DNA from: Piscinibacter gummiphilus
GTDB taxonomy: Bacteria > Pseudomonadota > Gammaproteobacteria > Burkholderiales > Burkholderiaceae_C
Direction: 5' to 3'
Length of the DNA: 64,000 nt
NCBI RefSeq assembly: GCF_002116905.1
Contig: NZ_CP015118.1
Location: 806,001 to 870,000, forward strand
This document shows positions 36,532 through 45,318 of this stretch, piece by piece. A program made the position numbers and the translations under genes. Position 1 is the first letter of the stretch. The number at the start of each line of letters is the position of its first letter. Under the pieces are notes generated by a model, which worked only from the letters and a program-made list of their open reading frames with translations, had not been told where the DNA came from and did not search any database.

Positions 36532-38409
36532 CTACAGGCCGAGCCGGTTCGGCAGCCACAGCGAGAACGACGGCACCAGGACGAGCACGATCAAGGTGAC
36601 GAGCAGAACAGCCAGGTACTTCATCATAGGTCGGGTCACGTCCTTCACCGTGGTGCCCGTGATGGCGCAGGTGGCGAAGAGGCCGAGGCCGATCGGCGGG
36701 GCGAACAGGCCGAGGCCCATCGCGATCACCATCACCGTGCCGAAGTGGAGCGGGTGGATGCCCAGCTGCTGCGCGATGGGGGTGAGCAGCGGCCCGAAGA
36801 TGATCAGTGCCGGCGCACCTTCCAGCACCGCGCCGAAGATGATCATGATGCCCACCGACAGCAGCAGGAACATGATGCTGCCGTAGTCGTTCGCGAACGC
36901 GATCATCGTGCTCGACACCATCTGGGGGATCTGCTCGATGGTCAGCGCGAACGACACGCTGGACGCGGCCGCCACGATGAACAGGATGCTGCCCGCCATC
37001 GACGCCGACTTCACGAACAGGCGCGACACCGAACGCAGCGTCAGCTCGCGGAAGGCGGCGCCGCCCACCAGCAGCGCGTAGACCACGGCGAAGGCCGACA
37101 CCTCGGTGGAGGTGGCGACGCCGGACGTCACGCCCTTGCCGATCATGCCCACCATGATGAACGCCACGAGCGCGCCGCCGATCAGCGGCAGCAGCGGCGT
37201 GCGCTTCTCGAAGGCATCGTCGGGGTTGATCTTCTTGCCCACGATGACCGCGATGACGGCCAGCGACAGCGCGAGCACCGCCGCGGGCACGAGCCCCGCC
37301 ATGAACAGCCCCGCGATGGAGATGTTGGCGACGAAGCCCATGATGATCATGTTGATGCAGGGCGGGATCGTCTCGGCCATCACGGCCGTGCACGCGAGCA
37401 GGCCGGCGGCCTCGTTGGGGTCCTGCTTCGTGCGGCGCACGGCCGGCATCACGATGCCGCCCACCGCGGCGATGTCGGCGAGCTTGGAGCCCGACACGCC
37501 CGAGAAGAAGGCCGTGGCGGTGATCGAGATGATGCCGAGGCCCCCGCGCACGCGGCCGAAGATGCGCAGCAGCAGCTCGATCAGCCGCGACGACATCCCG
37601 TTGGCCTCCATCAGCAGGCCGGCCAGCACGAAGAAGGGAATGGCCAGCAGCACGAAGTGGTCCGCGCCCGCCATCACCTGCTGCGAGTACACGAGCATCG
37701 GCAGCGTGGGGTCGGACAGGAAGTAGAGCAGGGCGGAGAATGCCAGCACGAAGCCGATGGGCACGCCGAGCACCAGGCCGCCGACGAAGGCGACCCCCAG
37801 CAGCAGGCCGTGCGGGATCGCATGGTCCGGCATCACGCGGTTCCAGCCGAACACGAGCACGGCCACGATGGCGCAGCCCACGAGCGTGTTGACGACGAGG
37901 CGGCGCGGGCCGTTGCAGGCGTTGGCGATGCCGAACAGGGTCATGAACGCGCTGCCGAACACCACCGGGAACACGTAGAGCCACTGGGGCAGGCCGATGG
38001 ACGTGGTCTGCTCCCAGGTGTCGACGAGCAGGAGCACCGACGACAGGCACAGGCTGGCCGACACGCCCGCGATGATCCAGTGGCCCACCTGCACCATGGC
38101 CGGCTGCCAGCTCGCCGGCAGCTTGTCGCGGAAGATGTCGACGCCCACGTGCTGGCTGCGCGCGAGCACCGTGGCGGCGCCGAAGAACACCAGCACGATC
38201 ATCAGCGCGCGGGCGATCTCCTCGGCCCAGTCCACCGGGTCGTGCAGGAAGTAGCGGAACACCACCGACAGGAACACCACCACCACGTCCACCGCGAGGA
38301 CGATGCCGGACAACACCTCCGTCGTGTGGGTCAGGCGGCTGAGCCAGGTGCCCGCCGTGGTGTCCGAGCGAAAGCCCAGCGGCGGGGCTGCCGCGGCCAC
38401 AGCGCTCAC
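36532..38409 (-). CDS. TRAP transporter fused permease (DctQM)
   Basis: A 625-residue fused membrane protein. Residues about 1-190 have four helices as in DctQ (VFRYFLHDPVDWAEEIARAL is the DctQ signature); residues about 200-625 are DctM-like with about twelve helices, including GVSGSKLADIAAVGG and PPIGLGLFATCAITG. The start is GTG38409, overlapping the dctP stop by 4 bp (GTGA). A single fused small and large subunit is a known but less common form of TRAP transporters, which use an ion gradient and an extracytoplasmic receptor to import organic acids. Confidence 0.92.
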   Translation of the reverse strand: MSAVAAAAPPLGFRSDTTAGTWLSRLTHTTEVLSGIVLAVDVVVVFLSVVFRYFLHDPVDWAEEIARALMIVLVFFGAATVLARSQHVGVDIFRDKLPASWQPAMVQVGHWIIAGVSASLCLSSVLLLVDTWEQTTSIGLPQWLYVFPVVFGSAFMTLFGIANACNGPRRLVVNTLVGCAIVAVLVFGWNRVMPDHAIPHGLLLGVAFVGGLVLGVPIGFVLAFSALLYFLSDPTLPMLVYSQQVMAGADHFVLLAIPFFVLAGLLMEANGMSSRLIELLLRIFGRVRGGLGIISITATAFFSGVSGSKLADIAAVGGIVMPAVRRTKQDPNEAAGLLACTAVMAETIPPCINMIIMGFVANISIAGLFMAGLVPAAVLALSLAVIAVIVGKKINPDDAFEKRTPLLPLIGGALVAFIMVGMIGKGVTSGVATSTEVSAFAVVYALLVGGAAFRELTLRSVSRLFVKSASMAGSILFIVAAASSVSFALTIEQIPQMVSSTMIAFANDYGSIMFLLLSVGIMIIFGAVLEGAPALIIFGPLLTPIAQQLGIHPLHFGTVMVIAMGLGLFAPPIGLGLFATCAITGTTVKDVTRPMMKYLAVLLVTLIVLVLVPSFSLWLPNRLGL

Positions 38410-39434
38410 GCCTGCCCCCGGGCCGCGTCGATCGCGGTGAAGAGCGGGGCGGTCGCCGGGTACTGCTTCGCGAAGCCGGACCACAGCGACTTCTGCATCT
38501 CGGCGCGCACCGACGCGCGTTCGGCGGCGGCCATCGGGAAGAACGTCATGCCCTTGGCCTTCAGCTCGTCGACGGCGGCCGCGCTCTTCTGGTTGGCGAT
38601 GGCACGCTGCTGCGTGGTGGCGTCGGCCACGGCCTTCATGAAGGCGGGTTTCAGGTCCGCGGGGATCTTGCTCATGCCACGCTTGCCGATCACCACCACC
38701 ATCGGGCTGAAGAGGTGTTCGGTGACCCAGCACGACTTCACGACCTCGTTGAGCTTGCTGGCCAGCACCGTGGCCGCGTCGTGCTCGAAGCCGTCGACCA
38801 CGCCGGTCTGCGCCGCCATGTACAGCTCGCCGAACGGGATGGGCGTGGGGATGGCGCCCATCACCTTGAAGGTCTCGATGAAGGCGGGCGTGGGCAGCAC
38901 GCGCAGCTTCACGCCCTTCACGTCGGCCAGCGACTTCACCGGCGCCTTCGTGTAGACGCTGCGGGCGCCGAAGTGCGAGGCCCAGGTCAGCACGGAGCAG
39001 CCCGAGCGCTTGTTGAGGATCTCGTCGAGCTGCTTGCCCGCCGCTCCGTCGAGGGCACGGCCCGCGTGGGCGTAGCTGTCGAACAGGTAGCCGAGGTCCA
39101 GCATGCCGATCTCGGGGGCCACGGTCGCGAAGATCGACGAGCCGGTGACCATCATGTCGATGGAGCCCACCTTCACCTGCTGCACCACGTCGGCTTCCTT
39201 GCCGAGCTGGTTGTTCGGGAAGTAGTCGATCTTGAAGCGGTCGCCGGTGCTGGCCTTCAGCGCGGTCTCGAAGCTGCGGTACCAGACGTAGTGCGCGGCG
39301 TTTTCGTCGGCGAGCATCGACGACGAGAAGCGCAGCGAGATGGGGGCCTGGGCGCGGGCGATGAGCGGGGCGCCGGTGGCGGCGGCCACGGTGGTCACGG
39401 AGGCGGCCTGAAGAAAGCTTCTGCGGGAAGTCAT
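38406..39434 (-). CDS. TRAP transporter substrate-binding protein (DctP)
   Basis: A 342-residue receptor with a twin-arginine signal (SRRSFLQAASVTTVAAATG, cleavage near AQA). The mature protein shows the DctP pattern (LRFSSSMLADENAAHYVW, SLADVKGVKLRVLPTPAFIE, the conserved Arg for carboxylate binding). It binds an organic acid in the periplasm for the adjacent DctQM. It is the first gene of the operon; three LacI-like sites lie 53-90 bp upstream. Sugar acid, aromatic acid and hydroxy acid all remain possible ligands. Confidence 0.92.
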   Translation of the reverse strand: MTSRRSFLQAASVTTVAAATGAPLIARAQAPISLRFSSSMLADENAAHYVWYRSFETALKASTGDRFKIDYFPNNQLGKEADVVQQVKVGSIDMMVTGSSIFATVAPEIGMLDLGYLFDSYAHAGRALDGAAGKQLDEILNKRSGCSVLTWASHFGARSVYTKAPVKSLADVKGVKLRVLPTPAFIETFKVMGAIPTPIPFGELYMAAQTGVVDGFEHDAATVLASKLNEVVKSCWVTEHLFSPMVVVIGKRGMSKIPADLKPAFMKAVADATTQQRAIANQKSAAAVDELKAKGMTFFPMAAAERASVRAEMQKSLWSGFAKQYPATAPLFTAIDAARGQA

Positions 39435-39486
39435 GGGTACTCCAAGAAAAAAGAACGACCCGGTGAGCGGCGGGCCAACCGTTTGT

Positions 39487-39524
39487 GTATCGGTTTACTG
39501 CAACGATTTACTGTAACGGTTTAC
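39487..39524 (-). promoter_or_regulatory. Three tandem LacI-like operators before dctP
   Basis: Three 12-bp sites repeat every 13 bp on the plus strand: GTATCGGTTTAC (39487), GCAACGATTTAC (39500) and GTAACGGTTTAC (39513). The third has perfect GTAA/TTAC arms, a pattern close to LacI/GalR-family operators with a central CG. A weaker relative CCGTTTGTGTAT precedes them. They are placed to control dctP and likely bind the LacI protein of the operon. Confidence 0.5.
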
Positions 39525-39591
39525 CGATTTTTGACGGCCTAGGGATTACCCGGTCCAGCGGAAAGCACGTTGTGATTCCCCCCAAAAACGA

Positions 39592-39663
39592 GTCATCCCG
39601 GCGGAGGCCGGGACCCTGGGCGCTGCGAGGAACGCTCGGGGTCCCGGCCTGCGCCGGGATGAC
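39592..39663. repeat. Repetitive extragenic palindrome, copy 1
   Basis: A 72-bp imperfect palindrome: the left arm starts GTCATCCCGGCGGAGGCCGG and the right arm is nearly its complement, ending CCGGGATGAC, around a 22-base centre. The same arms occur at 48128-48199. It lies between two minus-strand operons and is a REP-like element of the GTCATCCCGG type seen in many proteobacteria. It could form a long hairpin in RNA from either strand. Confidence 0.75.
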
Positions 39664-39692
39664 AGGAAGTTTTTCGGGCGGCCGGGAGGGGG

Positions 39693-40610
39693 TCAGCGCA
39701 CGTAGGCTTGCGTCAACGCCGCCGGCGACGTCTGCCGCCCCACGAGCCCACCCACCGCCAGCAGGGCCAGCAGGTACGGCAGCATGATCAGCAGCGCCCC
39801 CGGCACCTCGATGCCCATCGCGGGCAGCTGGAACTGCAGCGCGGTGGCCGCGCCGAACAGCAGGCAGGCGCCGGCCGTGCGGCCGAACTTCCAGTTGCCG
39901 AAGATCACGGCCGCGATGGCGAGGTAGCCCGCGCCGCTGGTCATGCCTTCGGTGAAGGTGTGGATGTCGCCGATGGAGAGGAAACACCCGGCCAGCGCCG
40001 ACGTGAAGCCGCAGAACAGCACCGCGCCGTAGCGCACCGCGTTGACGGAGAGGCCCGCCTTGTCGAGCGCGCGCGGCGCGACGCCCGCCGAATGGATCGC
40101 GAGGCCGAGCGCCGTGTAGCGCATGACCCAGGCGGCCGCGAGGATCACCACCACCGCCACGTACAGCAGCCAGGCCTGGCGGAACACCGCCTCGCCGAAG
40201 ACGGGGATGTCGCCGAGGAAGGGCGGCGCCCACTTCTCGAGGCCGGGGATGGTCTCGCGCGAGCGGCCACCGAAGATCTCGCGGTACGCGAGCGTGGTGG
40301 CGCCGAGCGCGAGGATGTTGATGCCGATGCCCGTGACGATCTGGTTCGCGCGCAGCGTGATGCTGAGCCACGCCTGCAGCAGCGCCACCGGCATCACGGC
40401 CGCGAGGCCGATCAGCAGCCCGAGGCCCGGCGAGCCGGTGGCCCACGAGCCCACGGCGCCCGCGAACGCGCCCGTCAGCATCATCCCCTCGACGCTCATG
40501 TTGAGCACGCCCGCGCGTTCGCTGACGAGTTCGCCGGTGGCCGACAGCAGCAGCGGGGCGGCCAGGCGCAGCGTGGAGCCGACGAACACGGCGGCCATTT
40601 CTTCCGTCAT
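39693..40610 (-). CDS. ABC transporter permease, nucleoside/BMP-type (second)
   Basis: A 305-residue inner-membrane permease of the BPD_transp_2 family, with eight or so helices. VLNMSVEGMMLTGAFAG is the typical early segment of YufQ/BmpD-like permeases, and ARALDKAGLSVNAVRYGAVLF with CGFTSALAGCFLSIGD is the conserved core. It overlaps the first permease by 4 bp. With the BMP receptor and two-domain ATPase upstream it forms an importer for nucleosides or similar nitrogen compounds. Last gene of the operon. Confidence 0.9.
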   Translation of the reverse strand: MTEEMAAVFVGSTLRLAAPLLLSATGELVSERAGVLNMSVEGMMLTGAFAGAVGSWATGSPGLGLLIGLAAVMPVALLQAWLSITLRANQIVTGIGINILALGATTLAYREIFGGRSRETIPGLEKWAPPFLGDIPVFGEAVFRQAWLLYVAVVVILAAAWVMRYTALGLAIHSAGVAPRALDKAGLSVNAVRYGAVLFCGFTSALAGCFLSIGDIHTFTEGMTSGAGYLAIAAVIFGNWKFGRTAGACLLFGAATALQFQLPAMGIEVPGALLIMLPYLLALLAVGGLVGRQTSPAALTQAYVR

Positions 40611-41692
40611 CGCGGAGTCTCCTTCTTGTCGAGGCGGTGCGCCGCACCGGCGAGTGTCACGATGATCAAACCCTGGATCACGACGACGAGGGCGGTGGGC
40701 ACGTTGGCCGACATCTCCATGTTGATGCCGCCCGAGCGCAGGAAGCCGAACAGCAGCGAGCCCGCGACCACACCGGTGACCGATCCGCGCGCGAGCAGGC
40801 CCACGACGAGGCCGTCGAACCCGTAGCTCGACGAGAAGCCGGTCTTGAGCGAGTACTGCTCCCCCTGCAGCATGAAGGCGCCCGCGAGGCCGCCGAGGGC
40901 GCCCGCGGCGAACAGCACACCCACCACCGACGACACCATCGGCATGCCGGCCCGGCGAGCGGCCAGCGGGTTCAGGCCCACCGCGCGCAGGCGCAGCCCG
41001 AGCACGGTGCGGTTCAGCACCACGGCCACGACGATCGCGAGCACGATGCCCACCGGCAGGCCCCAGTGCAGCGGCATCGAGAAGTCGCCGGTGAGCAGCG
41101 GGATCTTCGTCGGGTCGGGAATCTCGAGCGATTCGGGCAACGTGGTGGCGTTGCTGACCGGCTGGCGCAGCAGCTGTTCGCTCTGCACGCTGCCGTACAC
41201 CATCCACACGGCGATGAACGACAGCATCAGCGTGCTGATGACCTCGTTCGTGCCCACCTTGGCCTTCAGCACGCCGGCGATGGCGCCCCACAGCCCGCCC
41301 GCGAGGGCGGCGGCCAGCGCGGGCAGCACGAAGGCGAGGCCGGCAGGCAGCTCCTTCGCGCCGCCGTACAGCGCGACGGCGGTGGCGACGATGCCGCCGA
41401 CGGCGATCTGGCCTTCGCCGCCGACGTTGGTGAGGTTGGCACGTTGCGCGAGCACGAAGCCGAGGCCCACGAGCGCGAACGCGAGGCTGCGGTTCAGCGA
41501 GGCCGCCACCGCGTACGGCGAGCCCCAGGCGCCTTCGGCGAACGCTTCGATGGCGTCGCCCACCGGCACGCCCATCAGCGCGACCAGCAGCAGGCCGAAG
41601 GCGAGGGCGCCCAGCACGGCGGCGAGGGAGATCCAGACGGCGGGCCGCGCAAGGGCCGACCGCCAGGGCGAAGTCATGGCAACGGTGTTCAT
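40607..41692 (-). CDS. ABC transporter permease, nucleoside/BMP-type (first)
   Basis: A 361-residue inner-membrane permease, also of the BPD_transp_2 family. The segments LAFALVGLGFVLAQRANLTNVGGEGQIAVGG and KAKVGTNEVISTLMLSFIAV are those of BmpB/YufP-like permeases; LGLRLRAVGLNPLAARRAGM follows. It overlaps the ATPase gene and the second permease by 4 bp each, so the four genes are cotranslated. Confidence 0.9.
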   Translation of the reverse strand: MNTVAMTSPWRSALARPAVWISLAAVLGALAFGLLLVALMGVPVGDAIEAFAEGAWGSPYAVAASLNRSLAFALVGLGFVLAQRANLTNVGGEGQIAVGGIVATAVALYGGAKELPAGLAFVLPALAAALAGGLWGAIAGVLKAKVGTNEVISTLMLSFIAVWMVYGSVQSEQLLRQPVSNATTLPESLEIPDPTKIPLLTGDFSMPLHWGLPVGIVLAIVVAVVLNRTVLGLRLRAVGLNPLAARRAGMPMVSSVVGVLFAAGALGGLAGAFMLQGEQYSLKTGFSSSYGFDGLVVGLLARGSVTGVVAGSLLFGFLRSGGINMEMSANVPTALVVVIQGLIIVTLAGAAHRLDKKETPR

Positions 41693-43275
41693 TCGGTGTG
41701 GCCCGCCATCCAGGCGCCGATGCGGTCGCGGTGCGCCACGTCGGCCGGGCATTGGCCCATCACGCGGCCGCGGTACAGCACGACCACGCGGTCGGCGACG
41801 GCGAGCAGTTCGTCGAGTTCGGAGGAGATCAGCAGCACGCCCACGCCGCGGTCGCATGCGGCGCGGATGTGGCCGTACACGGCCTCCACCGCACCCACGT
41901 CGAGGCCGCGCGTGGGCTGGGCGGCGAGCAGGAAGGAGAGGCCGTCGAGCGTGAGTTCACGCGCCAGCACGGCCTTCTGCTGGTTGCCACCGGAGAGGCC
42001 CCCGAAGGTCACGTCGGGGCTGGCGGCGCGCACGTCGAAGCGCTGCATCAGCGCGAGCGCGTCGCGGCGCATCGCCGCGCGGTCGAGCAGGCCGAAGCGC
42101 CGGTAGCGGCCCAGGCGGTCGAGGAAGAGGTTCTCGGCGACGCTCATGCCGGTGATGCAGCCGACCGCGTGGCGGTCCTCCGGCACGATGCCGACGCCGG
42201 CCGCGGTCAGCGCACGCGGTGCCGCGGCGGTGAGTTCCTTGCCCGAGGCGAACCAGCGGCCTTCGGTGGCGGGCAGCAGGCCCGACAGCACGGCACCGAG
42301 TTCGCTCTGGCCGTTGCCCTCGACGCCGGCCACGGCGACGATCTCGCCAGGCTCGACGAGCAGCGTGAAACGATCGAGCCGCACCACCCCGTCGGGGTCG
42401 CGCACGGTGAGGCCGTCGACCATCAGCGCCGGCTCGGGCTTGCGCGAGGGGCCGGCGGGCGGCGGGGTTTCGGTGCGTTCGCGCGGGCGCAGCGGGCTCG
42501 TGTCGCGCTGGATCATCGCGCGCACGAGGTCGTCGAGGTCCTGCTCGGGGTGGTCGGAGCGGGCGGCGATGCGGCCGCCGCGCAGCACGGTGGCGCGGCG
42601 CGCCACGCGCTTGATCTCGGCGAGCTTGTGCGTCACGAGCAGGATGCCGCAGCCGGTGGCGGCGACCCGCTCGCACACGTCGAGCAGCGCGGCGATCTCG
42701 GCGGGCAGCAGCACCGCGGTGGGCTCGTCGAGCACCAGCAGGCGCGGTTCGCGCATCAGGCACTTGACGATCTCGACACGCTGGCGCTCGCCGATGGAGA
42801 GGTCCTGGATGCGCGCGTGGGGCGACAGCTGCAGCCCGTAGCGCGCGGAAAGGTCGGCGATGCGGTCGGCGCATTCGCGCCGGCGCAGCACGCCGCGGGT
42901 CTGCTGGCCGAGCAGCAGGTTGTCGACGACGCTCAGGTCGGGCACGAGGCTGAAGTGCTGGTGCACCATCGCCACGCGCGACGCGAGCGCGTCGGCCGGG
43001 CCGGCCGGGCGGTAGGCCCGGCCGTCGAGGGCCATCTCGCCGTCGTCCGGCGCGTACACGCCGAAGATCAGGTTGCACAGCGTGGACTTGCCCGCGCCGT
43101 TTTCACCGAGCAGGCAGTGCACCTCGCCCGGGGCGAGTTCGAGCGACACGTCGGCCAGCGCCTGCAGCGAACCGAACCGCTTGCCCATGCCCGCGAGGGA
43201 CAGCAGCGAAGGTGCCGCCACCTCGGCGGACGCTTCCGGAACGGAGCGCGCGGGCTCCAGCACGTCGTGCGACAT
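41689..43275 (-). CDS. ABC transporter ATPase with two nucleotide-binding domains
   Basis: A 528-residue ATPase of the sugar/nucleoside type. NBD1 has Walker A GENGAGKST (57-65), signature LSIGERQRVEI and Walker B LLVLDEPTAVL. NBD2 (about 285-528) has a degenerate Walker A (GVEGNGQSE) but a good signature, LSGGNQQKAVLAREL; its Walker B reads LLAAQPTRGLD, as usual for this family. It lies 5 bp after the BMP receptor gene. Only NBD1 is expected to hydrolyse ATP efficiently. Confidence 0.92.
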   Translation of the reverse strand: MSHDVLEPARSVPEASAEVAAPSLLSLAGMGKRFGSLQALADVSLELAPGEVHCLLGENGAGKSTLCNLIFGVYAPDDGEMALDGRAYRPAGPADALASRVAMVHQHFSLVPDLSVVDNLLLGQQTRGVLRRRECADRIADLSARYGLQLSPHARIQDLSIGERQRVEIVKCLMREPRLLVLDEPTAVLLPAEIAALLDVCERVAATGCGILLVTHKLAEIKRVARRATVLRGGRIAARSDHPEQDLDDLVRAMIQRDTSPLRPRERTETPPPAGPSRKPEPALMVDGLTVRDPDGVVRLDRFTLLVEPGEIVAVAGVEGNGQSELGAVLSGLLPATEGRWFASGKELTAAAPRALTAAGVGIVPEDRHAVGCITGMSVAENLFLDRLGRYRRFGLLDRAAMRRDALALMQRFDVRAASPDVTFGGLSGGNQQKAVLARELTLDGLSFLLAAQPTRGLDVGAVEAVYGHIRAACDRGVGVLLISSELDELLAVADRVVVLYRGRVMGQCPADVAHRDRIGAWMAGHTE

Positions 43276-43280
43276 CGCGA

Positions 43281-44264
43281 TCAGCCCTCGAGTACCTTGA
43301 TCTTGCCGCTCTGGATGTCCTTCTTGATCTCGTCGATCTTGGCCTTCATTGCCGGCGTGGCGCCGCACGCGCTCATGTCGGAAGCCTTCGAACCCATCGC
43401 GAGGCCGAAGGGCTTGTAGCCCGCCTTCCACGTGCCGGCCACGGCCTCGTCGATGGCGTACTCGACCTGGTAGCCCACGCCGGTGATGCTGTAGGCGATG
43501 TAGAGCGGGTCGGAGCCGCAGCGGTCGGTGTAGCTGCCGATGATGTGCGTGCCTTTTTCCTTCGCCGCCTGCTCCATGCCGCGCAGGCCCAGGTTGAGGA
43601 TGTGGTAGTGGACGTCGGCGCCCTGCGCGATGGCGGCGAGCGTGGCCTCCTTCGACTTGGCCACGTCGTCGAAGTTGCCCGTGTAGTTCTCGACGTACTT
43701 GATCTTCGGGTTGATGTACGCGGCGCCCTTGCCGAACTCCTTGCCCGCGTTGACGATGGACGGGATCTCCATGCCACCCACGTAGCTCACGGCCCCGGTC
43801 TTCGAGAGCATGGCGGCGGTGGCGCCGGCCACGAAGGCGATCTCGGCCTGCTTCACGTCGTAGCCCGCCACGTTGGGCAGTTCGTCGCCCTTGCTGCCGC
43901 CCACGATCGAGAACTTCGTCTTCGGGAAGCGCTTGGACACCTTGAGCAGCGCGGCCTGCGTCTGGCCGCCCACGCCGATCACGAGCTGGTTCTTCGACGC
44001 GAGGTTCGTCAGCGCCTGCTCCATGTCGGCGTAGTTGATGTTCTCGATCATCTGCACCTTGATCTTGTCGCCGTGCTTCTTCTGCGCGGCGACGAGGCCG
44101 TCGTAGCCCGACTCCATCCAGCCCTTGTCCGACTTGGAGCCGGGGATCAGGATGCCGATGCGGGTGGCATCGGCGGAGAAGGCCGCGAAGGGCACCGCCA
44201 CCAGGCCGGCGGCGAGGAGGGCACGGAGGGAGAAGGACCGGCGGGACGTGGAGCTGGACAACAT
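43281..44264 (-). CDS. BMP-family substrate-binding protein
   Basis: A 327-residue periplasmic receptor with a signal peptide (RRSFSLRALLAAGLVAVPFAAFSA). The mature part begins RIGILIPGSKSDKGWMESGYDG, the hallmark of Bmp/Med/PnrA-type receptors, which bind purine nucleosides; other BMP receptors bind nucleobases or autoinducer-2. VGGQTQAALLKVSKRF and SYTDRCGSDPLYIAYS form the hinge and ligand regions. First gene of the four-gene importer, divergent from the cysteine hydrolase operon. Confidence 0.9.
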   Translation of the reverse strand: MLSSSTSRRSFSLRALLAAGLVAVPFAAFSADATRIGILIPGSKSDKGWMESGYDGLVAAQKKHGDKIKVQMIENINYADMEQALTNLASKNQLVIGVGGQTQAALLKVSKRFPKTKFSIVGGSKGDELPNVAGYDVKQAEIAFVAGATAAMLSKTGAVSYVGGMEIPSIVNAGKEFGKGAAYINPKIKYVENYTGNFDDVAKSKEATLAAIAQGADVHYHILNLGLRGMEQAAKEKGTHIIGSYTDRCGSDPLYIAYSITGVGYQVEYAIDEAVAGTWKAGYKPFGLAMGSKASDMSACGATPAMKAKIDEIKKDIQSGKIKVLEG

Positions 44265-44296
44265 GGCATTCCTTTCGCTTAAGGGGGTGTGTTCTT

Positions 44297-44312
44297 GTAA
44301 TTAATCACTTAC
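44297..44312. promoter_or_regulatory. Candidate TetR-type operator in divergent promoter
   Basis: GTAATTAATCACTTAC is an imperfect 16-bp palindrome with perfect GTAA/TTAC ends, sitting in an A+T-rich island between the BMP receptor gene and the cysteine hydrolase gene. It is a candidate binding site for the TetR protein at 46504. The remainder of 44265-44534 shows nothing else that I can support. Confidence 0.35.
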
Positions 44313-44534
44313 TGAGTTCACGGTCGCCGTGTTTGCAATAACGATGCCAAGCGCCTCTCTCTCCCTCGGTGACGCCCGGTGTGCGCCGGGTGGCGTGGCG
44401 CGGGTGGCATCGCGTGCGGGCAGGGCCGGCGCCACCGGCTTCGGTGCATCATGCCCCGAAGCGAGGCGCGAGGCCCCGCAAGCGTGCGGCGTGGCGTGGA
44501 CGACGTTCGTGTTCCTCACCCCCTGGAGATCCGC

Positions 44535-45317
44535 ATGACATCCGAAACGAAGGGCCGCCTCGGCACCGCTGACCACTACCACTGGATCGCCTCGCCCGCC
44601 GAGGTCGACATGGCGATGCCCGCGCCCGCCCCCGTGCCGCTGAGCGTGCTGGCCGAGCCGCAGAACATCAAGGTCGACCTCGCGCGCACCGCGATCGTCG
44701 TGATCGACATGCAGAACGACTTCTGCGCACCGGGCGGCTGGGTCGACGCGATCGGGGGCGACTACCAGAGCGACCGTGCGCCCATCGCCCCGCTGCAGAA
44801 GCTGCTGCCCGCGCTGCGCGCGAAGGGCGTGCCGGTGATCTGGGTCAACTGGGGCAACCGGCCCGACCTCGCGAACATGCCGCCGAACCAGATCCACCTC
44901 TACAAACCGAAGGGCGAGGGCATCGGCCTCGGCGACCCGCTGCCCGGCAGCGGCGCCCCGGTGCTGCAGAAGGACTCGTGGGCCGCGGCGGTCGTCGACG
45001 AACTCGCGCCGCTGCCCGGCGACCTCTCGGTCGACAAGCACCGCATCAGCGGCTTCTGGGACACGCCGCTCGACAGCATCCTGCGCAACCTCGGCACGAA
45101 GACGATCCTGTTCGCCGGCGTGAACACCGACCAGTGCGTGCTGCACTCGCTGACCGACGCGAACTTCCTCGGCTACGGCTGCGTGCTGGTCGAGGACTGC
45201 TGCGCCACCAGTTCGCCGGCCTTCTGCACCGAGGCCACCGTCTGGAACGTCAAGAAGTGCTTCGGGTTCGTCACCGACTCGGCGCGCCTGCTCGATGCCC
45301 TCGGCAGCGGAGGCTGA
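44535..45317 (+). CDS. Cysteine hydrolase (isochorismatase-like amidohydrolase)
   Basis: A 260-residue alpha/beta hydrolase. The catalytic triad is D58 (VVIDMQNDFC), K168 (VDKHRISGF) and C201 (NTDQCVLHS), with the cis-peptide before Cys typical of nicotinamidase, ureidoacrylate (RutB) and biuret hydrolases. An N-terminal extension of 50 residues is longer than usual. It starts the plus-strand operon that continues with an amidase and TetR, opposite the BMP importer, so it probably cleaves the imported nitrogen compound. The substrate is not readable; rut genes other than this lookalike are absent. Confidence 0.85.
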   Translation: MTSETKGRLGTADHYHWIASPAEVDMAMPAPAPVPLSVLAEPQNIKVDLARTAIVVIDMQNDFCAPGGWVDAIGGDYQSDRAPIAPLQKLLPALRAKGVPVIWVNWGNRPDLANMPPNQIHLYKPKGEGIGLGDPLPGSGAPVLQKDSWAAAVVDELAPLPGDLSVDKHRISGFWDTPLDSILRNLGTKTILFAGVNTDQCVLHSLTDANFLGYGCVLVEDCCATSSPAFCTEATVWNVKKCFGFVTDSARLLDALGSGG

Positions 45318-45318
45318 C

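Noticed and set aside
39592..39663. REP palindrome considered as an insertion-sequence end
   Set aside because: No transposase and no target-site duplication; the second copy has the same size without an element between them.
44535..45317. Cysteine hydrolase called as RutB
   Set aside because: No rutA, rutC, rutD or rutF genes are adjacent and the operon partner is an amidase.
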